37,387 nucleotides of DNA, from assembly GCF_013401435.1 (NCBI RefSeq), contig NZ_JACBGN010000045.1:1-37387 (forward strand), read 5' to 3'. The notes under the pieces were generated by a model. The model was given only the letters and a program-made list of their open reading frames with translations. It was not told where the DNA came from and did not search any database. The stretch comes from Streptomyces sp. BR123. Lineage in GTDB: Bacteria > Actinomycetota > Actinomycetes > Streptomycetales > Streptomycetaceae. The stretch's first letter is position 1, and each line of letters opens with the position of its first letter. A program made the translations under genes and the position numbers. This document shows, one piece after another, positions 14,444 through 22,669 of the stretch.

Positions 14444-17191
14444 ATGGCCAGGGAGCAGTTGATCAAGAGCGGCAGCTCCGACGCAGGCGCAAGCGGGGAC
14501 GCGGAGGCCGCGGAGGCGGAGACGGGCAGCAGCGGCGAGGCCGCTTCTGCGGACGCCTGCGAAACCCGGTCTGCGGCACCCGGCGATCAGCGCAGCATGC
14601 AGCAGGTGTCCTGCAGCGGGACCGCGACCGCCGCGAACGGTGGAATTGCCGTCTCGGGCATCTACAACGCCAACACCGTGGTGAGCCTGCCACCCGAAGT
14701 GTTGCGGCCTGCCGCCGAGGTGAATGCTCCTGCCGGCCTGGATGACCTGCGCGACCGCCCCCACCACTTCGTCGGCCGCGGGGACGAGCTCGACCTCCTC
14801 GATGCCGCCCTGAACACTCCCGGCAGCGCCTTGGTCCAGGTTGTGCACGGGCTGGGCGGCATCGGCAAGAGCGCCCTGGCCGCCCACTGGGCCGCCACCC
14901 GCCCGCACGGCCGCACACCCGCCCGCTGGATCAGCGCCGACAGCCCGGCCGGCGTGCAGCAGGGCCTGGCCGACCTGGCCACCGCCCTGCAGCCCGCCTC
15001 CACCGGTCTGCTGCGGCTGCCGGCCGAGGTGCTCGCCGAGTACGCCCTGCAATGGCTGGCGACCCACACCGGCTGGCTGCTCATCCTGGACGACGTCAAC
15101 GACCCCGCCGACATCGCCCATCTCGTCGCCCGTGCCCCCGCCGGCCGGTTCCTCATCACCAGCCGGCTCGCCGCCCCATGGCCCCGCGCCACCACCCTGG
15201 TCCGCCTCGACGTCCTCGGCCCGGCCGAATCCCTTGACTTGCTGACCGGCATCACCACCGCCGCCGGCCCCCGGGACCTGGACGGCGCTGCCGAGCTCTG
15301 CGAAGAACTGGGCCACCTGCCCCTCGCTCTCGAGCAAGTGAGCGCCTACCTGGCGCAGAACACGCTGACCACCCCCCGCGCCTACCTGGCCCTCCTCGCC
15401 GGCCACCCGGCGGCGATGTACTGCCAGGGCTCGGCCACCACACGGGGCGAGGGGACCATCGCTCGGATCTGGAACATCACCCTGGACCGGATCACCGCCC
15501 TCGAACCCCTGGCCACGGATCTGCTGCGCATCCTGGCCTGGTATGCGCCCGAGAACATCCCCGTCACCCTGTTCGGCAGCCTCGCCGACCCGCCAGCCGT
15601 GAACCAGGCGATCGGTCTCCTGATCGCCTACAGCATGATCACCCCCGACCCCGGCACGGGCACCGTGGCCGTCCACCGGCTCGTCCAGGCCCTCGGCCGG
15701 ACCCCGGAGGAGGGAGATCCGCACCGGAGTCCCGAAGCCGTCGCCGAAGGGCGGTCCGCCGCCGTCGCCTTGCTCGCCGCCGCCATCCCCGAGGACGCAC
15801 CCCAAGCCGACACATCCGTCCGGCTCCTTCTCCCACACATCGACGCGTGGGTCGCGAACTCGGCCGGCCTCGACCCGCTCCCTTCCGCCGACGGCCTCTT
15901 CCTCAGCACCGCCGCCTCCCTGATCAGGCAGGACCTGCAGCACCGCGCCGTGCCCTGCCTGAAGCACGTACTGCACGCGTGTGAGCAGGAGATGGGCCCG
16001 GCACACCACCTCACCCTCGCCCTGCGGGTCGCGCTCGCCTCGGCGTACGAGGAAGCCGGGGACATCACCCGTGCGATCCCCCTGTTCGAGTCGGCCCTTG
16101 CCGGCCGCCGTGACGTGCTCGGGCAGGACCACCCGGAAACCGTCGTCACCCGGATCCTCCTCGCCGGGGCCCACGAAGCAGCGGGTGGAGCCAAGCTGGC
16201 CGTCGACCAGCTCAAGGATGCGCTCAACGACTCGCTCCGGCTGTTCGGCCCCGACGGCCCGCAGACCCTGATGGCACGCAACAACCTCGCGCACGCCCAT
16301 GGCTCGGCGGGCCGCCCGGACCTCGCGATCCCGCTGTACGCAGAGGTCCTGGCCAGACAGCAGGAGAAGGCCGGCCCGGACCTTCGGAACAGGCTGACGG
16401 CACGCAACAACCTCGCGTACGCCCACCGCTCGGCAGGCCGCCCGGACCTCGCGATCCCGCTGTACACCGAACTGCTCGGCGAAATCCGCTGCCTGCTCGG
16501 ACCGGACCACCCGCAAACCCTCAGCATCGCCCACAACCTGGCCTCCGCCCACTGCGCCGCCGGTGACCTGGAACATGCCGCAGCGCTGTACGAGCGGACG
16601 GCCGACGACCGCGCACGCGTGCTGGGCACGTCCCATCCGGACACGCTGACCTCCCGCAGCGACCTGGCCCTCGCCTACAACGAAGCCGGTGACGAACGCG
16701 CGGTCGCCCTGGCGGAGGCGGTCCTCGCCGACCGGCGCAGCGTGCTGCCCGCCGGCCACCCGGACATCATGACCTCGGTCAACAACCTCGCTGTGTGCTG
16801 CAGCACCGCCGGTGAGTCCGAACGGGCCATCGCCCTGTTCGAGGAAGCCCTGGAGAGCCGGACGGCGGTTCTCGGACCCGACAGCCCCGACACGCTGACG
16901 GCACGCAACAACCTCGCCTGCGCGCACGCGGAGGGCGGTCGGCTCGATGACGCGCTGCCCGTTCTGAGAACTGTCCTGGACGACCGGGTTCGAGTGCTGG
17001 GCAGGGACCACCCCGATGCCATCGCCTCCCGCGGCACGCTCGGCGGTGCCCACCGCCTGGCCGGCAACACCGACCAGGCACTGATCCACTACGAGGAGGC
17101 GCACAGTGACGCCCGGCGCGTCCTCGGGGAGAACCACAAGCTCACTCAACAGCTCAGGAGCCGCCTGGGTGCCATGGGGCGCAAGCTGTAG
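14444..17191 (+). CDS. NB-ARC/TPR STAND ATPase (NLR-like)
   Basis: This 915-residue protein has three parts. The N-terminal 1-100 is low-complexity and contains GGIAVSGIYNAN at 66-77, matching the motif in the upstream small protein. The NB-ARC domain spans about 105-430: VGR entry at 110, P-loop HGLGGIGKSAL (135-145), Walker B LLILDDV (212-218), sensor FLITSR (236-241) and LGHLPLALEQ (289-298), followed by a winged helix. The C-terminal half (about 500-910) is kinesin-light-chain-type TPR repeats of about 42 residues, with LGPDHPQTL and NNLA signatures. In STAND proteins a repeat sensor detects a trigger, NTP-driven oligomerisation follows, and the N-terminus recruits an effector. Some bacterial STAND proteins defend against phage. 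The pair is probably one operon. Confidence 0.9.
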   Translation: MAREQLIKSGSSDAGASGDAEAAEAETGSSGEAASADACETRSAAPGDQRSMQQVSCSGTATAANGGIAVSGIYNANTVVSLPPEVLRPAAEVNAPAGLDDLRDRPHHFVGRGDELDLLDAALNTPGSALVQVVHGLGGIGKSALAAHWAATRPHGRTPARWISADSPAGVQQGLADLATALQPASTGLLRLPAEVLAEYALQWLATHTGWLLILDDVNDPADIAHLVARAPAGRFLITSRLAAPWPRATTLVRLDVLGPAESLDLLTGITTAAGPRDLDGAAELCEELGHLPLALEQVSAYLAQNTLTTPRAYLALLAGHPAAMYCQGSATTRGEGTIARIWNITLDRITALEPLATDLLRILAWYAPENIPVTLFGSLADPPAVNQAIGLLIAYSMITPDPGTGTVAVHRLVQALGRTPEEGDPHRSPEAVAEGRSAAVALLAAAIPEDAPQADTSVRLLLPHIDAWVANSAGLDPLPSADGLFLSTAASLIRQDLQHRAVPCLKHVLHACEQEMGPAHHLTLALRVALASAYEEAGDITRAIPLFESALAGRRDVLGQDHPETVVTRILLAGAHEAAGGAKLAVDQLKDALNDSLRLFGPDGPQTLMARNNLAHAHGSAGRPDLAIPLYAEVLARQQEKAGPDLRNRLTARNNLAYAHRSAGRPDLAIPLYTELLGEIRCLLGPDHPQTLSIAHNLASAHCAAGDLEHAAALYERTADDRARVLGTSHPDTLTSRSDLALAYNEAGDERAVALAEAVLADRRSVLPAGHPDIMTSVNNLAVCCSTAGESERAIALFEEALESRTAVLGPDSPDTLTARNNLACAHAEGGRLDDALPVLRTVLDDRVRVLGRDHPDAIASRGTLGGAHRLAGNTDQALIHYEEAHSDARRVLGENHKLTQQLRSRLGAMGRKL
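16273..16465 (+). repeat. Near-identical DNA repeats inside the TPR region
   Basis: Bases 16273-16339 and 16399-16465 match with about four differences, exactly 126 bases (42 codons, one TPR unit) apart. The core GGCACGCAACAACCTCGC appears a third time at about 16900. Neighbouring TPR units have diverged, so these two look recently duplicated or homogenised. Confidence 0.8.
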
Positions 17192-17262
17192 GTCACCAAG
17201 CCCCCGCTGCTCCCCCGGCGGGCGCAGGAGAGGCTCGGGACCCCGTGTGCCCTGCAGACGGT

Positions 17263-17820
17263 TCAGAGCGTGATGCCGTGGAGGTGGACGTCCCAGCGGC
17301 CGGCGCGTGAGGTCACGGTCACGATGGACAGGGGAGGCACCTTGATGTGCCAGAAGGCCGTGGCCGGAACGGACAGGACGTGGAGGATCGTGGCCCGGAT
17401 GACGCCCGGTTCTGTGATGGCCAAGGCGTCCTCCTCGTCCTGAAGCAGGTCGTACAGCCAGGTGGCGGTCCTGCTGCAGAGCTGTCGGACGGATTCCCCG
17501 CCGTGCGGTGTGGCATCGGGGTCCGTGAGCCATGCGCTGAAACCGTGGGGGTTGGTGGCGGCGATCTCGTCCATCTGGCAGCCGCTCCACTCGCCGTAGT
17601 CGAAATCACGCAAGGCCAGCTCGGGTGTGGCCTTCAGCCCGAACTCGTCGGCGGTGGTCGCACAGCGACTGGAGGGAGCCCGGAGGGTGGACGAGCGGGG
17701 TGGCGGGAACGCACCGGCCACGGTCGCCGAGTACGGCGCCCGCGCGCCTTGGGGCCGGTCGCCGAAGATGCCGGCGGTGTTGCCCGCGGCCGCACACACG
17801 AGTGTCAGACGGACCGTCAT
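17263..17820 (-). CDS. Histidine-phosphatase-fold protein lacking catalytic histidines
   Basis: This 185-residue protein aligns with the phosphoglycerate-mutase-like superfamily in length and order: an N-terminal strand, then DYGEWSG, then PHGGES, then VIRATILHVL. Active members need an RHG motif after the first strand and a second histidine just before GVIR. Here the first site reads LVCAAAGNTAG, with no Arg or His, and the second reads ITEPGVIR, with Glu instead of His. The glutamate in GGES remains. It is therefore probably not a normal phosphatase and may be a binding or regulatory protein (inference). The ATG at 17820 has AAGGAGG about 8 bases upstream. It diverges from a two-component system across a region rich in inverted repeats. 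Confidence 0.8.
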   Translation of the reverse strand: MTVRLTLVCAAAGNTAGIFGDRPQGARAPYSATVAGAFPPPRSSTLRAPSSRCATTADEFGLKATPELALRDFDYGEWSGCQMDEIAATNPHGFSAWLTDPDATPHGGESVRQLCSRTATWLYDLLQDEEDALAITEPGVIRATILHVLSVPATAFWHIKVPPLSIVTVTSRAGRWDVHLHGITL

Positions 17821-17840
17821 GTGGATGCCCTCCTTCTGCG

Positions 17841-17888
17841 TCCGGCGTGACGCCGGAACGTGACCGCCGCACCAACCGGTCGACCGGT
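17841..17888. promoter_or_regulatory. Two inverted repeats in divergent promoter region
   Basis: TCCGGCGTGACGCCGGA (17841-17857) is an inverted repeat with 8-base arms and one central base. ACCGGTCGACCGGT (17875-17888) is a perfect 14-base palindrome. Both lie just upstream of the phosphatase-fold gene in the 342-base space shared with the response-regulator gene (17821-18162). They are plausible operators for that regulator or another protein. Nothing else was recognised in the space. Confidence 0.45.
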
Positions 17889-18162
17889 GTGGCGGAAGTG
17901 GTTGCGGCACACCGGCCGTACGCCGGCGCTCCTCGGCGGAGCCACCGGTGCAGGAAACCGGGGAGCGACGGCGCCGGTATGCACGCACACGCTCAGGTTC
18001 CTCGGTCCTTGCCGCCGCAACCATCCGCCACATGTCCCGAACGCCCCCGCCGATCGGCTGGTGGAAGCCTGCTGAGCGGTGGGTCCTGCCGCCGGGAACC
18101 TGCGTGAGACCCCTCGGCATGGTACGAATCGGACCGTGGTCCGGATGCCGAATGGAGCACGC

Positions 18163-18816
18163 GTGATCCGGGTTCTGGTGGTAGACGACGAAGCGTTGAT
18201 CCGCACGGGCTTCCAGCACATCCTTGACGCCGCTGACGGGATCGAGGTCGTGGGGGCCGTTTCCGGCGGGCAGGCACTGCGGGCCGTGCGCGAGACGGCG
18301 CCCGATCTGGTGCTCCTGGACATCCGGATGCCGGACATGGACGGACTCACCGTCCTGGCAGAGCTGCGCCGGCTGCCCGCTCCGCCGGTGGTGGCCATGC
18401 TGACGACCTTCGACATGGATGAGTACGTGGAGACGGCGCTGCGTTCCGGCGCGGCCGGTTTCCTGCTCAAGGACACCGACCCGGAGGAGCTTCCGTTCCT
18501 GGTGCGCTCCCTGGCCGAGGGCGGCACCGTGCTGTCGTCGAAGGTCACGCGGACCGTGGTGGACGGCTTCCTGAACGCCGGGGCGCAGGCCCCCGAGGCA
18601 CACCTGCTCGAACGGCTGACCGCCCGGGAGCGCGATGTGCTCGTCCTGATCGGCGAGGGTCTGTCCAACGCCGACATCGCGAAACGGATGCACCTGGGTA
18701 CCGGCACGGTGAAGGACCACGTCAGCGCCATCCTCATCAAGCTCGAGGTGGGAGGCCGCGTCCAGGCGGCCCTGCTGGCCCAGCGGGCCGGCCTCCTGGG
18801 GACGGAGACGCAATGA
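18163..18816 (+). CDS. NarL/FixJ-family response regulator
   Basis: This 217-residue protein has a receiver domain followed by a LuxR-type helix-turn-helix. The acidic pocket is VVDDE, the phosphoacceptor aspartate lies in LVLLDIRMPDMDG (about residue 54), and the conserved lysine is in FLLKDTD. The DNA-binding part shows LTARERDVLVLIGEGLSNAD and TVKDHVSAIL. The GTG at 18163 (GGAG 8 bases upstream) gives the canonical receiver start MIRVLVVDDE; an ATG at 18145 is possible. The stop overlaps the start of the sensor kinase gene (ATGA). Its targets are unknown, but the divergent phosphatase-fold gene and its inverted repeats are near. Confidence 0.93.
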   Translation: MIRVLVVDDEALIRTGFQHILDAADGIEVVGAVSGGQALRAVRETAPDLVLLDIRMPDMDGLTVLAELRRLPAPPVVAMLTTFDMDEYVETALRSGAAGFLLKDTDPEELPFLVRSLAEGGTVLSSKVTRTVVDGFLNAGAQAPEAHLLERLTARERDVLVLIGEGLSNADIAKRMHLGTGTVKDHVSAILIKLEVGGRVQAALLAQRAGLLGTETQ

Positions 18817-19955
18817 TCAGCCGCCGTGCACCCGCGTTGCTGGACGCCGCCGTGGTGACGGTCGCGCTGGTGGACGTCGCGGTCCACTGGGACAGCGAGG
18901 AGCCACTGCGCATGGCCTGCGGACTCACCGCGGCCTTCATCCTGCTCCTGCGCCGTCGCCTGCCGTTCCTGACCTTCGTGCTCACCCTGCCCGCCGTCCT
19001 GTTGTCGGACGCGGTCTTCGCCTGCCTGGTCGCGCTGTACACCCTCGCCTCGCTCAGCCGCCACCGCATCCTCCTCGCGACCTGCGCCCTGGCCTTCACG
19101 TTCAGTGACATGACCGTGACGCCGACGCTGCTCGCGCCGACCCTCGACCTGACGAGGGCCGCGACGCTGATCAAATTCGGGTACACGGCGGCGACTGCGG
19201 CCGCCCCCGTCTTCCTGGGGCAGCTCGTCCAGACCCGGCGGGACCTGTCGGCGCGACTGGCGGAGATCTCGGAGGCGCGCGACCACGAGCAGACGCTGAC
19301 CGCCCAGGCCGTCCTGGCCAAGGAGCGTGCGCAGCTCGCGCGCGAGATGCACGACGTGGTGTCCCACCAGGTCGGCCTGATCGCCGTACGGGCCGGTGCA
19401 CTCCAGGTCGGCACGCATGACGCGCAGGTCAAGGAGGCAGCGGCGACGATCCGGCGGCTGAGCGTCCAGACCCTGGACGAGCTGCGCCACATGGTCAGCG
19501 TGTTGCGGGCGTCCGGGGGACGGCCCACGGAACTCACCCCGCAGCCCTCCCTCGCCGACATCCAGCAGCTGGTCGACAGCAGCGGCATCGAGACCGAGCT
19601 GAGCTCGCAGCTCCCCGAGGGACTCCCGCCGACCGTGCAGCGGGCCGTCTACCGCACCGTCCAGGAAGCGCTGACCAACGCGCGCAAGCATGCCCCCGGC
19701 GCCACCGCGAAGGTCGACTTGCGGCACGAGAGCGGCCTGATCCGCGTAACGGTCACCAACACCGCGCCCAGCCTGCCCGCGCTGCCGCTGCCCGGTGCCC
19801 ACTACGGGCTGGCCGGTCTGAGCCAGCGCGCCGCCCTCCTCGGCGGAAACGTCACCTCGGGACCGACGGCCGACGGCGGCTACCGGCTGACCCTGGAACT
19901 GCCGGTGGACGGCGTACCGCGGTCCGCACAGGTCTCCCGCGGACACGGAGGGTAG
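18813..19955 (+). CDS. Sensor histidine kinase, HisKA_3 type
   Basis: This 380-residue kinase has an N-terminal membrane part of about 150 residues with several hydrophobic helices and very short loops, so it probably senses within the membrane. A linker helix leads to the dimerisation H-box LAREMHDVVSHQ, whose histidine is the phosphorylation site. The ATPase part has the N-box QEALTNARKH and a G-box HYGLAGLSQR. The usual DxGxG is replaced by VTNTAPS, which is common in actinobacterial HisKA_3 kinases. It is co-translated with the upstream regulator, its likely cognate partner. Confidence 0.93.
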   Translation: MISRRAPALLDAAVVTVALVDVAVHWDSEEPLRMACGLTAAFILLLRRRLPFLTFVLTLPAVLLSDAVFACLVALYTLASLSRHRILLATCALAFTFSDMTVTPTLLAPTLDLTRAATLIKFGYTAATAAAPVFLGQLVQTRRDLSARLAEISEARDHEQTLTAQAVLAKERAQLAREMHDVVSHQVGLIAVRAGALQVGTHDAQVKEAAATIRRLSVQTLDELRHMVSVLRASGGRPTELTPQPSLADIQQLVDSSGIETELSSQLPEGLPPTVQRAVYRTVQEALTNARKHAPGATAKVDLRHESGLIRVTVTNTAPSLPALPLPGAHYGLAGLSQRAALLGGNVTSGPTADGGYRLTLELPVDGVPRSAQVSRGHGG

Positions 19956-20158
19956 CGACGGGGGCCGCCTGCGTCTGCGCCCGCTGGGCACCCGCGGGCG
20001 TCCCGGACGATGGCCGGGAGGCGTGATCCGCCCGCCCGGGACCGAGTGGGTGCCAGATCCTTCCCGGCCCGGGCCGGGAAGGCTTCCTCCCCGCGGATCG
20101 CCGCCGGAACGACCCTCCCCTCCCCAGGCTCTTGGTCGATGTCATCTCTGTCGTCCCC

Positions 20159-20190
20159 CTGGAGAGCTACATGCCGGTATGGCTCTCCAG
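20159..20190. promoter_or_regulatory. Inverted repeat upstream of second kinase gene
   Basis: CTGGAGAGC (20159-20167) and GCTCTCCAG (20182-20190) are perfect 9-base arms separated by 14 bases. They lie 63 bases before the kinase start, so this may be an operator, or a hairpin in the leader. It lies in the 298-base gap 19956-20253, which otherwise shows no recognisable gene. Confidence 0.5.
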
Positions 20191-20253
20191 CGCGATGCCC
20201 GCCGAGGGGGTGATTCCGTAGATTCGCCAGGGATGAACAGTGAAGGACTGGCG

Positions 20254-21558
20254 ATGTCAGATAATGAACACGTGCCCGAGACGATAGCTGCGATGGCAGA
20301 CCGCCCCGGCCTTCGCATCCTGCGGGCTGATCTCATCTCCCTCCGGGGCCGCCCCATGCCGCCACTGGCCTGGCCGCGCTGGCTACGCTGGCTACCCCAC
20401 AGCCTCGTGTGCTTCGCAGCCGCTCTGACGGCCGCTGCGGCGGCGGGCACAACCGCCCCGATCCTGGCCGCCGGGCACGCGGCCATGCTGGTGGTGGCGC
20501 TGCGCCGGCCGGCGTCCGCCTGGTGGCTGTCGATGGCCTTCATCACCGGCATCACCGTGGGGTATCCGCCCACCCACGACACCCAGATCTACGTGTGGAT
20601 GGTGCACGCCGGGGTTCTCTTCCTCTTCGCGTTGCGGGTGCGCTTGGTGTCGGCGATCACCGCAGCCGTACTCAGCACCCTGCTGGCCGTTGTGCTGAAG
20701 CTGTCCGGCTGTACCGTCGGCTCTTGGACGGTTGTCACCGGAGCCCTCGCGCTGTTCGCTCTGGCCCTGCTCATCGGAGCCGTGGTGCGCGGCCGCCGCG
20801 AGGACCATGCCCGCCTCACCGAGCAGATCGCCGCCACGGCTCGGGAACGGGCCCTGCGCACTGTCCTGGAAGAGCGTACTCGGATCGCACGCGAGCTGCA
20901 CGACGTCGTGGCCCATCACCTGTCACTCATCTCCATCCAAGCCGATGCCGCGCCCTATCGGGTTCAGGCCCCACCAGCGGCACTGATCACCGAGCTGGCC
21001 TCGATTCGCGCCAACGCGCTGGAGGGGCTGGCCGAACTGCGCCAGATGCTCGGCCTCCTGCGGTCGAACGGTCCCGGCGACAGCACGACCGGCACCAGCC
21101 CCCAGCCCTCCCTGGCGCAGCTCGACGGGCTGCTCGGCAATGTGCGAGCTGCCGGCCTCCGCACCACCACCCGGATCGAGGGCGCCGCCCGTCATCTGCC
21201 CCCGGGCGTGGAATTGTCTGCCTACCGCATCATCCAGGAAGCCCTCAGCAACGTGCTGCGCCATGCACCCGGTGCCAAGGCGAGCATCGAACTCACCTAT
21301 GCACGCGATGCATTGCTCCTGAGGATCGTCAACGGGCCCGCCGCACTCCCGGCTGCCCCCTCACCCGGTGCCGGGCACGGTGTCATCGGCATGCGGGAAC
21401 GCGTCGCCATGCTCGGCGGCGAACTCGCCGTCGGCCCGACCCCCGACGGCGGTTACGAGGTGAGCGCGGCGCTGCCGGCCTGCCCCGCGCCTGTGCCCGA
21501 GCCCGCCGCCACAGTCACCGTCGCCGTTGCCGTCGCCGACAAGGAGAGCTGCATATGA
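20254..21558 (+). CDS. Sensor histidine kinase, HisKA_3 type (second system)
   Basis: This 434-residue kinase has a short cytoplasmic start, four or five membrane helices (about 45-190), then H-box IARELHDVVAHHLSLISIQ, N-box QEALSNVLRH and G-box GHGVIGMRERV. The order is typical of NarL-coupled actinobacterial kinases. The ATG at 20254 is preferred because GAAGGA lies 6 bases upstream; an ATG at 20233 would lack a site. The C-terminal tail is Ala/Val-rich and ends in the ATGA overlap with the regulator gene. This system has kinase-regulator order, opposite to the system just upstream. Confidence 0.93.
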   Translation: MSDNEHVPETIAAMADRPGLRILRADLISLRGRPMPPLAWPRWLRWLPHSLVCFAAALTAAAAAGTTAPILAAGHAAMLVVALRRPASAWWLSMAFITGITVGYPPTHDTQIYVWMVHAGVLFLFALRVRLVSAITAAVLSTLLAVVLKLSGCTVGSWTVVTGALALFALALLIGAVVRGRREDHARLTEQIAATARERALRTVLEERTRIARELHDVVAHHLSLISIQADAAPYRVQAPPAALITELASIRANALEGLAELRQMLGLLRSNGPGDSTTGTSPQPSLAQLDGLLGNVRAAGLRTTTRIEGAARHLPPGVELSAYRIIQEALSNVLRHAPGAKASIELTYARDALLLRIVNGPAALPAAPSPGAGHGVIGMRERVAMLGGELAVGPTPDGGYEVSAALPACPAPVPEPAATVTVAVAVADKESCI

Positions 21559-22256
21559 CCATCCGCGTGCTCATCGCCGACGACCAGGCCATGGTCCGGG
21601 ACGCCTTCTCCGTCCTGCTCGGCGCCCAGCCCGACATCGAGGTCGTTGCCACCGCCGAGGACGGCGCGCAGGCCGTCGCCCGGGCCGGGGGGCTGGCGCC
21701 CGACGTGATCGTGATGGACATCCGGATGCCCGGCCTGGACGGCATCGAGGCCACCCGCCGGATCACGTCCACCCCCGGAAACTCGACGAAGATCCTCATC
21801 CTGACCACTTTCAACCTCGACGAGTACGTATACGAGGCACTGCGCGCCGGGGCCTCCGGTTTCCTCCTCAAGGACGCCTCCGGCATCCAGCTCGCGGAAG
21901 CGGTGAGGGTGGTGGCCCGGGGCGAGGCCCTGCTCGCACCCGACATCACGATGCGGCTCATCGCGGAGTTCTCCCGCGTGAGTCCCAGCGCGAAGCAGCC
22001 GACCGGTGTGCGCATCGATGCCCTCACCGACCGCGAGACCGAAGTCCTCGCACACGTGGCGCAGGGCCTGTCCAATGCGGAGATCGCCAAGGTGTTGGTC
22101 GTCGCTGAGGAGACGGTCAAGACCCACGTGGGCCGCATCCTGCGCAAACTGCAGCTACGCGACCGCACCCAGGCCGCCGTCTTCGCCTACGAAACCGGTC
22201 TGGTCGCGCCTGGGAACGCCGCCCGCCGGACCGCCTCGCTCCGAACCGCCACCTAG
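21555..22256 (+). CDS. NarL/FixJ-family response regulator (second system)
   Basis: This 233-residue regulator has the receiver start MTIRVLIADDQ, phosphoacceptor in VIVMDIRMPGLDG, lysine in FLLKDAS, and a LuxR-type helix-turn-helix with LTDRETEVLAHVAQGLSNAE and TVKTHVGRIL. Its ATG overlaps the kinase stop (ATGA), which marks it as the cognate partner. The next gene on the strand, a membrane hydrolase 413 bases downstream, may be a target: DesR-type and LiaR-type relatives often regulate adjacent genes (family knowledge; specific link inferred). Confidence 0.94.
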   Translation: MTIRVLIADDQAMVRDAFSVLLGAQPDIEVVATAEDGAQAVARAGGLAPDVIVMDIRMPGLDGIEATRRITSTPGNSTKILILTTFNLDEYVYEALRAGASGFLLKDASGIQLAEAVRVVARGEALLAPDITMRLIAEFSRVSPSAKQPTGVRIDALTDRETEVLAHVAQGLSNAEIAKVLVVAEETVKTHVGRILRKLQLRDRTQAAVFAYETGLVAPGNAARRTASLRTAT

Positions 22257-22534
22257 CCGATTCCTTCGTCGCCGAGCCACTGTCTGTCTGCCGCTGGGGC
22301 CGCGGCGCACGACGTTGCGGGGCGCTCACTGAGGCGCGTCCCGTTGTGCCCGGCATGGACGCCTTCACCCGCCGCGCGCTCGCCGGTCACGCTCCCACCA
22401 CCGCTGTCCTCGCCTCCCGTGAAACGGGCTCGCCGACTCGCCCGGTCCCGCAGGGCACCGACCTCGCGGGTCCTCGCGGACGGAACACCTGAGACGTCTT
22501 CGGTACGGACGAGTTCCCATCGCTCTCCGGGGGC

Positions 22535-22560
22535 CGGCGTAGCCCTGGAGGGCTACGCCG
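22535..22560. promoter_or_regulatory. Strong hairpin between regulator and hydrolase genes
   Basis: CGGCGTAGCCC and GGGCTACGCCG form an 11-base perfect stem with a TGGA loop. It lies 280 bases after the regulator stop and 110 bases before the hydrolase start, and no T-run follows. It may be a terminator, an operator or a leader hairpin. The rest of the gap 22257-22669 shows no gene. Confidence 0.5.
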
Positions 22561-22669
22561 CAGGTTGGCTCCTCCGGGGGACGCAGTTCACCGGCCCTGG
22601 ACGCGAACCTTGAGGAGCCCTGTTCGGAGGCGCCGTCCTCCCGCGCCCCAACCTCCAAGGAACGCCGCC

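Noticed and set aside
14423..17590. A 1055-residue open frame antisense to the NB-ARC/TPR gene
   Set aside because: It mirrors a GC-rich gene, has no ribosome site or domain, and the forward frame has clear P-loop and TPR motifs.
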